The notes under the pieces were generated by a model, which was given only the letters and a program-made list of their open reading frames with translations, was not told the origin of the DNA and made no database searches. A stretch of 37,257 nucleotides of DNA from Patescibacteria group bacterium (GTDB lineage: Bacteria > Patescibacteriota > WWE3 > UBA101185 > UBA10185), in NCBI GenBank assembly GCA_019428825.1, contig JAHYJU010000004.1, positions 1-37,257 of the forward strand. The letters are read 5' to 3'. Position numbers and translations under genes: made by a program. This document shows, in pieces, positions 9,105-17,400 of this stretch (the stretch's first letter is position 1; each line of letters begins with the position of its first letter).

Positions 9105-9185
9105 GTGATCTCGCAAGGCAGTTAACTAGCTTTAGCTGGTGCGACAATTACGTAGTGAAGCGGAATAATTGCTTTGCGCAGCAAA

Positions 9186-9204
9186 ACTCCCGGTGGGGTC
9201 ACCA
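9186..9204 (+). repeat. tRNA-Glu 3'-end fragment, copy 2
   Basis: ACTCCCGGTGGGGTCACCA, identical to the intact tRNA 3' terminus. Confidence 0.9.
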
Positions 9205-9273
9205 CCCGCCTTCGATAATGCTACGGCGAGGTTGCAGACCTAGATAGAACTTAATTTACCATTTTGGATTCGG

Positions 9274-9289
9274 CGAAGCTTTAGCGTAG
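9274..9289. repeat. dispersed palindrome core CGAAGCTTTAGCGTAG
   Basis: Exact 16-mer also found at 36541-36556. Confidence 0.8.
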
Positions 9290-9293
9290 TTGA

Positions 9294-9310
9294 TCCCGGT
9301 GGGGTCACCA
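9294..9310 (+). repeat. tRNA-Glu 3'-end fragment, copy 3
   Basis: TCCCGGTGGGGTCACCA, identical to the intact tRNA 3' terminus. Confidence 0.9.
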
Positions 9311-9327
9311 CGAAATTTCGCAACTTT

Positions 9328-10665
9328 TTAAAAAAACTCAAAAGATTCCAATATACTATCCGTAACCTTTTCAAAACTCTCACCCGAAATATTATGAATA
9401 GATATAACAAGTACCCTGTTTCTTTCGTTCGTAGGTGTTATATCTACATATATTAGGTCGTTACCTCTCCAGGAGTATCCTCTTAACATTACCGCCTCCC
9501 TGTCCCCGACTTTTACTGACCTTATCTGAGGTTTTGGTGATTGTCCCTTTGTTACTAAATAATCTTCAGATAGTAAAATTTTTTGTGTTTCTAAATAATC
9601 ATTAAAATCCCCCACCTTATTTTCATCTGTAAAAAATGCTATCGCATCCAAATTGTTCTCATTTACATAATTTTCAGGATCTCCAAGTGTCAGTAGTAAT
9701 ATAGGTCTACCAGCCATAGGACCTGTAATATTGCAACATTCGGAATCCAAGCTTCTCGGATATTCGAAGGAAATTTTGAATCTTGTAGATTCGTATATCT
9801 CAGTTGGTCCAAGTTGGTGTGTTTCGGGATAGAATTTCACCGATCTCACTATGTCCTCAGTTTCTGCTTTGTAAAGTTGTCTATATCCCAAATCCCCCTT
9901 AAAAATTTGTGCAAATTCATAATTCAACCCGTTTTTTACTACATATGTTACTACATAATCAGCGCCACAGTTTTTAACCTCAAAAGTTCTTCCATCTACA
10001 CTGTCAATGTTAGTTCCTTGGGTATCAGTAATTATAGTAGTTTCCGGACACTCTATAGCAAATACATCTTTTTTTACCTGAGCTATTTCGTCAATTTTTC
10101 GAAGAGAAGTGGGGAATATTGATATTCTAAATATGTAGCCTTCTGTTAAAGAATCTAAACTAGTATTTTCACCTTCATTATTCTTGTCATAAATTACCTC
10201 AATTTTTTTTGTTAAATCAGAAAGAACGAAATTTTCATAAAGCGATGCCTTACCTAAATATTCCAGAGATATTTTAAATTCATCACTTTTATATTCAACT
10301 ATATTTTCGGGGTTTAAATTCTCTTCCGAACCATTGTTATAATTAATTTCAGGTTCTGCAACTTTTGGTATTGGTTTTACGAAATATCTTTTGTAAAAAC
10401 TAACCGCAGATGGGGAGATTGAAATTGTTAATAAGGCAATAATGACTAACCATGCAATAGATTTAAAGCGTCTTTTTTTCCTTTTTATCTCTTTCTCTTT
10501 TGCTTTTATATCGATTATTTGATTGAGCATTGGATTAGCATATTTATCAGAATCTTGCTCTTTAAGTGTGTTTTTTTTAATATCCCCAGGTTTCGATTTC
10601 AAGGCACCCACAGCACCCAGGTTCTCATCTTGAGGTTTCTTTTTTTTGAATAAGTTCAAAGGCAT
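9328..10665 (-). CDS. hypothetical membrane-anchored extracellular protein
   Basis: 445-aa ORF; single TM (SIAWLVIIALLTISISPSAVSFY) after a basic cytoplasmic stretch. Confidence 0.8.
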   Translation of the reverse strand: MPLNLFKKKKPQDENLGAVGALKSKPGDIKKNTLKEQDSDKYANPMLNQIIDIKAKEKEIKRKKRRFKSIAWLVIIALLTISISPSAVSFYKRYFVKPIPKVAEPEINYNNGSEENLNPENIVEYKSDEFKISLEYLGKASLYENFVLSDLTKKIEVIYDKNNEGENTSLDSLTEGYIFRISIFPTSLRKIDEIAQVKKDVFAIECPETTIITDTQGTNIDSVDGRTFEVKNCGADYVVTYVVKNGLNYEFAQIFKGDLGYRQLYKAETEDIVRSVKFYPETHQLGPTEIYESTRFKISFEYPRSLDSECCNITGPMAGRPILLLTLGDPENYVNENNLDAIAFFTDENKVGDFNDYLETQKILLSEDYLVTKGQSPKPQIRSVKVGDREAVMLRGYSWRGNDLIYVDITPTNERNRVLVISIHNISGESFEKVTDSILESFEFF

Positions 10666-10691
10666 ATATAAATAATAACACGAGCTTTTGT

Positions 10692-11285
10692 TTAAAGTCC
10701 CAAGAGCTCGGAGTTTTCTTGCATTGCTTTTAGTGTAATTTCTACAAATTTTTCAGGTACAATTCCAACTTTTTCTTTGCATTGAAGAATTTGTTCACGC
10801 TCTACGGCTTTTGCGAATTCTTTTTGTTTGAATTTTTTGAAAATACTTTCTGTATTAACTTCTGAGAGTTTTTTATTCGGCATCACAAGTGCGATAGCTA
10901 CTATAAAGCCTGTGAGTTCATCACAGCATTCCAAAGTCCATTCCAGCAGAGTTTGGGGTTCTCTTATCTTAGTCATTTTGTAGTTGTGAGTTTGAAAAGC
11001 ATTTAACATCTCTTCGGGAATATCGTAATCTTCTAACCAGCTTAGGAGTTCAAAAACATGCCTATCCGGGTTATCCGTAGTTTTTTCCCAGTCGGCATCG
11101 TGAAGTATTCCTACAATTTCCCACTGTTCTTTTGTTAAACCTCCGACTTCTCTTCCTTCGTTCATAAAAAAGTCATAAAACTCCGATAAAGTTTTTCCTA
11201 CCGCATAGCAGTGCTTACGAAGGTTTTTGTTCTGCATATTTTCATGAAGAAGTTGCGTTGCTGATTGTATGTCTAGTTTTTTCAT
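10692..11285 (-). CDS. HD-domain phosphohydrolase
   Basis: RKHCYAVGKTL...VGILHDADWEK...TNYKMTKIRE-type HD-domain pattern (HD dyad in GILHDADW). Confidence 0.85.
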   Translation of the reverse strand: MKKLDIQSATQLLHENMQNKNLRKHCYAVGKTLSEFYDFFMNEGREVGGLTKEQWEIVGILHDADWEKTTDNPDRHVFELLSWLEDYDIPEEMLNAFQTHNYKMTKIREPQTLLEWTLECCDELTGFIVAIALVMPNKKLSEVNTESIFKKFKQKEFAKAVEREQILQCKEKVGIVPEKFVEITLKAMQENSELLGL

Positions 11286-11296
11286 AGTTTGGTTCC

Positions 11297-11345
11297 GGGC
11301 TCAGCCCTAGGCTGAGCCCTAGGCTGAGCCCTAGGCTGAGCCCTG
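11297..11345. repeat. 12-bp self-complementary tandem repeat array (GGCTGAGCCCTA)
   Basis: Three units at 11310, 11322 and 11334, preceded by inverted GGGCTCAGCC; arms GGGCTCAGCC/GGCTGAGCCC. Confidence 0.9.
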
Positions 11346-11424
11346 GAAATTTTCAATAGTTAATAATATCAAGTTTGTTATAGGTATCAAGAAAAAGGGT
11401 TTGGTTCCGGGCTGAGCCTGGTGA

Positions 11425-12927
11425 TTATTTCAAACCGTAGATTTCTTTATTAATACTGTCGACATCATTTCTGAGTTGCGTGAATGGAACACCCTCTCTT
11501 GCCGTAACATCTTCCAAGAACCAGAAAACTCTTTCTGAGTGTCCGTATCCGCAGGTCGGGGGCATACCGTATTCAAGCATTTCCACAAAATCAACATCCA
11601 TGAACTGTGCTTCTGCATCACCCTCGTCTCTTTTATCTTGTTGTTCTTTAAATCTTTCAAATTGATCTATTGGGTCATTGAGTTCTGCAAAACCATTTCC
11701 GAGCTCACTTCCTGCCATTATGGGATGAAATCTTAGCGTTAGTTTAGGATTTTCAGGATGTTCTTTTGCAAGTGGCGATAGTATCTTAGGTTCGTTTACT
11801 ACCATCATCGGTCCGCAAATATTTTTCCTGGCTTCTTTCCAAAGATGATCTATTCCCCTTTCAACTGTTAGTTTTTTTGGTAGATCAGCTCCATTTTTTG
11901 TTAAAGCTTTTTTAACTTCTTCAATATTTGTATCAAATACATCAACTCCATAATTTTCTTTTATCAATTCAGAGTAGTCTTTAATTTCCCATTCTTTAGA
12001 CAAATCAACATCAAAACCTCTCATGTGAAAAGTTTGTTTTCCATATACTTTTTGAGCTACATATCTGAACAGATCTATTACAAAATCCATACCTTCTTTA
12101 TGGCTTGCATATGCCCAATAAAATTCCATAGCGATGTGTTCGGGTAGATGCTCGTCTGATAAACCTTCATTTCTAAATCTTGGTCCTATTTCGTAAACCT
12201 TTTCATAACCCCCTCCTATAAGTCTTTTTAGATAAAGTTCTTGAGATATTCTTAAATAAAAATCTTGATCCAGTGCATCCATGTGAGTAACAAACGGGTT
12301 AGCATCAGCTCCTCCGGGTGTATTCTCCAGAACAGGGATGTTCATTTCCAAAAATCCTTTTTCCTTGAAAAATTCGCGATGGGCTTCCCAAAATTTTGCT
12401 CTTCTGATAAATCTTTGATAAACATCTTCGTTTAGGTTTGTATCTATATATCTTTTTCTTAATCTTGATTCTTTATCTTTGAAACCGGTATGTGGGTCGG
12501 GTAAAGGTCTTAGTGCTTTTGTAAGAATTCTTATTTTTTGGATTTCAACGGATGTTTCACCTGTTTTAGTCTTTGTGACCCTACCTGCTCCTTCAATAAA
12601 ATCTCCGGTGTCTAAAAGTCCCAAATCTTCAAATTTTAATTCACCTTTTGCATAAGCCTGTTCTGTTAAATTATCTTCTTTTAGATAAAGCTGGATTTTT
12701 CCAGAAGCATCTTTTACATCAATAAAACATAGAACGTTGTGGGATCTTATTGAAAATATTCTTCCTGCAACTACTACCTCCTTACCTTCAAATTCTTCAA
12801 AGTTTTGAGTAATTTCAGAATTTAAATGAGTTCTACCGGATTGTGCGGGGTATGGATTAACGCCCAATTCTTTTAACTTGTTTAATTTTTCAATTCTTAT
12901 ATCTCTGTATTCTTTGAGAGTTGCCAT
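11425..12927 (-). CDS. lysS: lysine--tRNA ligase, class II
   Basis: Class II motifs FRNEGLSDEHLPEH and GCGHSERVFWFLEDVTAREGVPF-like C-terminus, N-terminal OB fold; full length 500 aa. Confidence 0.95.
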   Translation of the reverse strand: MATLKEYRDIRIEKLNKLKELGVNPYPAQSGRTHLNSEITQNFEEFEGKEVVVAGRIFSIRSHNVLCFIDVKDASGKIQLYLKEDNLTEQAYAKGELKFEDLGLLDTGDFIEGAGRVTKTKTGETSVEIQKIRILTKALRPLPDPHTGFKDKESRLRKRYIDTNLNEDVYQRFIRRAKFWEAHREFFKEKGFLEMNIPVLENTPGGADANPFVTHMDALDQDFYLRISQELYLKRLIGGGYEKVYEIGPRFRNEGLSDEHLPEHIAMEFYWAYASHKEGMDFVIDLFRYVAQKVYGKQTFHMRGFDVDLSKEWEIKDYSELIKENYGVDVFDTNIEEVKKALTKNGADLPKKLTVERGIDHLWKEARKNICGPMMVVNEPKILSPLAKEHPENPKLTLRFHPIMAGSELGNGFAELNDPIDQFERFKEQQDKRDEGDAEAQFMDVDFVEMLEYGMPPTCGYGHSERVFWFLEDVTAREGVPFTQLRNDVDSINKEIYGLK

Positions 12928-12952
12928 TGCCTAATTTAAGCACATTATGGCT

Positions 12953-13423
12953 TTAGTATTCAATCTTTAAAATTGTGTAGATGAGTTTTCCGACAGGGGC
13001 TTCAAACTCTACCTTCTCACCAACTCTTTTTCCAAGTAATGCTGAACCAAGAGGTGATTCATCTGATATTTTCTTAGCCACAGGGTCAGCTTCAGGTCCG
13101 CCTACTATAAAGAATGTATCTTCTGCACTCTCCATGTGAACGGTTACCCTACATCCAACACCTACCATATCCCCTGATTTTATTTCGGAGATTTTTGCAT
13201 TCTTAACAATGTCCTCCAATTCGGCAATACGCCCTTCAACGTAGGACTGTTCTTGTTTAGCAGCATCGTATTCGGAGTTTTCAGAAATATCACCCATTTC
13301 ACGGGCGCTCTGAATCCTTTTTGCTACTTCAGGTCTTTTATTCTCAATGAGATCTTTTAACTCATTCTTAATTTTTTCTAGACCCTCTTCTGTTAGTAAT
13401 AAACTATTATCTTTGTGATTCAT
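12953..13423 (-). CDS. greA: transcription elongation factor GreA
   Basis: LTEEGLEKIKNELKDLIENKRPEVAKRIQSAREMGDISENSEYDAAKQEQ...SPLGSALLGKRVGE. Confidence 0.97.
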   Translation of the reverse strand: MNHKDNSLLLTEEGLEKIKNELKDLIENKRPEVAKRIQSAREMGDISENSEYDAAKQEQSYVEGRIAELEDIVKNAKISEIKSGDMVGVGCRVTVHMESAEDTFFIVGGPEADPVAKKISDESPLGSALLGKRVGEKVEFEAPVGKLIYTILKIEY

Positions 13424-13507
13424 ATTTTTTGTGTTCGTGTTTTAAATACTCCAATCCTTCAAGAAGGTATATATTCTATAAGGTATTGGGGTCCTAAAAC
13501 TAAAAAA

Positions 13508-13528
13508 TTCCCCGAAAATCTTGGGGGA
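13508..13528 (-). terminator. terminator-like hairpin in the greA 5' leader (candidate attenuator)
   Basis: Minus strand TCCCC-CAAGATTTTC-GGGGA-ATTTTTT between a predicted promoter and greA. Confidence 0.5.
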
Positions 13529-13547
13529 CTTCGTACGAACAAAGGTA

Positions 13548-13576
13548 TTTTTATCATATGTTGGAACGTGTGTCAA
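13548..13576 (-). promoter_or_regulatory. predicted greA promoter
   Basis: Minus strand TTGACA - 17 bp - TAAAAA. Confidence 0.55.
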
Positions 13577-13665
13577 ACGGGAGTAGGTTTGTATAAAATT
13601 TATTGCAGCAATTTAAATTCTTATATTTAGTTACCACAAAGGGGTTTGTATGAGATATAATACAT

Positions 13666-13938
13666 ATGGATGATAGAGATTTAATAAAAGCCAGGGAATA
13701 TGTCAAACTTAGGCCTTATCTTGTTTGGAGTACTAAAAATTATGAAGGTTTATCTCCTGAGGTTATTGTTGAAAGTATTTTAAACTATGGAGATTGGAAT
13801 GATTTTTTGTTTATTAAGGATTTGTTCGGAGTTAAAAATTTGAATGATATTTTTGAAAAGATTTTGAAAAAAAGAAGAGTGAATTTACGTCCCCAAACTA
13901 TTAATTATTTTAAGTTGTATTTTAATAAATATGCATAA
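13666..13938 (+). CDS. small protein resembling those encoded just upstream of AbiEii-type nucleotidyltransferases (DUF6922-like?)
   Basis: 90-aa ORF ending LRPQTINYFKLYFNKYA, overlapping the AbiEii-like remnant that follows; TATAAT 4 nt before ATG. Confidence 0.5.
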   Translation: MDDRDLIKAREYVKLRPYLVWSTKNYEGLSPEVIVESILNYGDWNDFLFIKDLFGVKNLNDIFEKILKKRRVNLRPQTINYFKLYFNKYA

Positions 13939-14236
13939 TGAGATATCGAGTGATGTTCTTACACTCGGTGCTATGAAAGCTTTTGCATTAGGCAAAAGAG
14001 CTAAATGGAAGGATTATGTTGATTTGTTTTTTATTTTAAAAATCCATGACATTGGTGAGATTGTAAATAAGGCAAAATAAATATTCGGAAATGAGTTCAA
14101 CGAGAAGCTTTTTAGGGAACAACTTTGCTATTTTGATAATATTGATTATAGTGAGGAAGTAAGTTTTGTTGACGATAATTTTGTATCTGACGAGGAGATA
14201 AAAAAGTTCCTATCGGATATCTCTTTACAGAATTAA
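13931..14236 (+). pseudogene. AbiEii/type IV TA nucleotidyltransferase remnant (N-terminus missing, in-frame TAA)
   Basis: Single-frame translation MHNEISSDVLTLGAMKAFALGKRAKWKDYVDLFFILKIHDIGEIVNKAK*IFGNEFNEKLFREQLCYFDNIDYSEEVSFVDDNFVSDEEIKKFLSDISLQN*. Confidence 0.75.
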
Positions 14237-14467
14237 GATTAACAAAAAAATTTATTCAAAGGCGTGTTGCTTCATATTGAATTCATATTCTTATAGAATA
14301 ATTATGGGTTAGGGTATTTGACTTTTTTACTTAAAAAATGTACAAATACTTCATCCCAGCCCATTTGCTGGGTGATTTTGTCTATGTACAAAAAAACTAA
14401 CGTAATAAATTTAATAGAGGTTATTTAATTTCTGCACTTGTCCTGCAGATATTTTTAAAAATTTCTT

Positions 14468-17400
14468 ATGAAAAGATTAAGAAAAATGAAAGTCCACGTA
14501 AATAAAATTTTCGCGTATTTCTCTCTTGTTTCGATGTTAACAAACACACTTGCTCCCTTTGCAGCTATGTTACCTGTGTATGCATATGCAGAGGATACAG
14601 GTGCGCCTGTTGAGGAGGTTGTTGTTGAAAATACAGAGACAGATGTGTCGGAAGAAGCCGACACTTCAAGTGCAGCAGATGGACAAGATCTGACTGTTGA
14701 GGAAGAGACAAATGAAAATGAAATAACCGAAGAAGCTAACGTGGAGGCTTTGGAGGAAGAAGGACAAAATCAGGAAGATTTGGGAATATTACCTGAGGAA
14801 AATGAAGATCCTGAAGAAGTTGCGGTTGATCCCGAAGCTCCCAGTATTATAGAGGGAGGCGGGGTTTCCGATTATAATCCTTTTAATGATATTGATGATG
14901 TTGTAGAAGTTTCTGAAATTCCTACTCCTGTAGAAGAGCCTATTGCTGAAGTTGAAGAAACTATAGAAGAGGTTAAGGAGTATGAGTTTTTACAAGATGG
15001 TGTTGAGATAGTAAATAGTGAAAATGATGATTGGAGTGTTGATGGGGAAGTTGCAAAGACTGTTGAAAATGTGAAGGTTGGAGTTAAATATATTTTCCCA
15101 TTGGATGAAGATGTTTCGGTTACTTTTACAAAATTACCAATGTTAGATGAAGATAGATCTACTTTAAGGATTGAAAGAGTTAGAGTAGAGGATTTAAATT
15201 TACCTGAAGAATTTAAAACTGATGCTGAATATGCTTTTGATATTACAACGGATATGGAGAACGGAGAGTTTGAGTATGATTTGACTTTGCCTAAGCCGGA
15301 GGGTGTGGAGGCGGAGGTTGTTTATATTGAAGAATCTATCGAAGAAGTAAAGAGTGGTGTTGAAAGTGAGGATATTAAGAAGGTTGAGAAAGATAAGGTT
15401 GGACAGAAAGAGGGTAGTGTTGAGGTTGAGGGTTTGGATCATTTTACTACTTTTATTGTCGCAACATTTAACTCTGCTACAAATGTCCCTTCTTCTGTAA
15501 AGCTTTATCAGTGGGAAACTAAAGATTCTGGTAAATGGATTACGGGGAACTTAGGAACTTCAAACTCAGATTATAGGGAAGGTGAGGTTGTACCCTTTCA
15601 GTTAGAGATTGGTAAAGTATCTACAGCAAACAATCCCTATAAATTTTCTGTGTGTAGAGATTATGAGGATGGTGATAAAAGAGGTTACTACCAGTTAATG
15701 ACTTATGATTTGAACATAAACCCAATTATTGTTGGTAGTATTGATTATTCAAATGGGCCTTTTAGTGGAACTAATGTTACGAATATTGAATTCAATGAGG
15801 TTGGTGGAAGGGGACTTTGTGCTTCTGGCGCCAGAGAAACTCAAGTGTATTTTGATGTTATAGAATCAACTAAAGATACTTATGTTTATTGGGGGGGTCA
15901 GCTTGCATCTCCTGTAGATGTAGATGTTGGTCTAGGTAACGGTTCCTCTCAATATACAGGTGCAAGTTTACACATGAAACTTCTTTCTCCTAATAAAGAT
16001 CTTTCTATAAACCCTTCAGGTATTATAGAGTTGGCTACAATTACAGTTACCAAAATAGTTGATGAGGGTGAGGCATTACCTTCTGAATGGGGTTTTACTA
16101 TTGATCCTAACCCAAATAATGAGTCCGAACCAAAATACCCAGGAGTAAACAGCGATACTGTAGTTTTTGCCGGTCTTTCAACCGGTATTTATACCATTGA
16201 GGAGTCCTTTGTAGAAGGATACTCGTTTTATTCTGGTTCTGGAACCAATTGCACCTTCGACTCTAACGGTTTAGCTACCGCTACAGTTTCTGAAGGAGTA
16301 GACGCTACCAATGCTAACTGTATCTTTACTAACACACAGCAGTTGGCGGAAATTAATGTTGTTAAATCGTCTACAACAACAAGCATTACTTTTGCAGATC
16401 AGGTAGTTCCTTACACTTTCACAGTCACTAATCCAGGCAACAGAACATTAACCGGTGTTACAGTTACAGACCCTATGTGTGATAAAGATACATTAATTTT
16501 TGTGTATGGGGATACAAATGCTGATGGTGAATTACAGACTGATGAAACTTGGATTTATGCTTGTAATCACACAGTAACTCAAACCGAGATTAATGCGGGT
16601 GGATATCTTTCAAATACAGTAACTGCGGATTCAAATGAATCTGATGAAGATACTGATAGTTTTGATATTCCTATTAGTCAAAATGCAAAACTTTCAATAG
16701 TTAAAACTGCATTACCTACAACTTATTCAGCGGTAGGAAATGTTATTGATTACAGCTTTTTAGTTACAAACTCAGGAAACGTGACAGTAGTGTCACCGTT
16801 TACAGTTACAGATGACAAGGCAACAGATGAGTCATGTCCAGCAACTCCAACTAGTTTAGCTCCAGGAGAATCTATAACTTGTACTGCTAGTTATACAATT
16901 ACTCAAGCTGATCTAGATGCAGGTTTTGTTACAAACGTTGCTTCAGGTCATGGTTACTTTAATGACACTCCGGTTAATTCTCCAACTGATACTGAGACAG
17001 TTAATTCTATTGCAGGAAAAATAATCATAGAGAAACAAACATTACCAGATGGTGAAACTCAGAAGTTTGAATTTACACCAAGTTGGGATTTAACAAATAA
17101 GTACTATCTCATTGATGGGCAGGAAAATATTAGTAATTGGTTAGTTTCAGGCACTTATGTCGTTTTTGAACAAACTCTTGGTGGTTGGGATCTAACTGAT
17201 ATTAGTTGTTCTGTTGTTAATCCTACTACAGGAGGTCAGAGTACCTACAATGGGAATTTATCTTTGGATACTGTTAGTATAAGTTTAGTTGCTGGTGAGA
17301 CAGTAAAATGTGTGTTTACCAATACAAAACTAGGTTCAATATCCGGTATGAAATTTGAAGATGTTGATGGCGATGGTAACTATGATATACCAGAAGGAGA

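Noticed and set aside
8852-9310. CRISPR array around tRNA-Glu
   Set aside because: Repeats are tRNA termini at irregular spacing, few in number, with palindromic spacers and no cas genes in the window.
13415-13630. 71-aa plus-strand ORF upstream of ORF 13666
   Set aside because: Overlaps the greA 5' end and leader/promoter antisense; no recognisable domain.
13931-14236. TAA recoding as an explanation for the in-frame stop in the AbiEii-like segment
   Set aside because: Other genes here terminate normally at TAA; the missing N-terminus also supports pseudogenisation.
14340-14395. Hairpin CCCAGC-CCATTT-GCTGGG with flanking ATGTACAAA repeats as a riboswitch
   Set aside because: No recognisable riboswitch core; more simply a terminator-like hairpin upstream of the surface protein gene.
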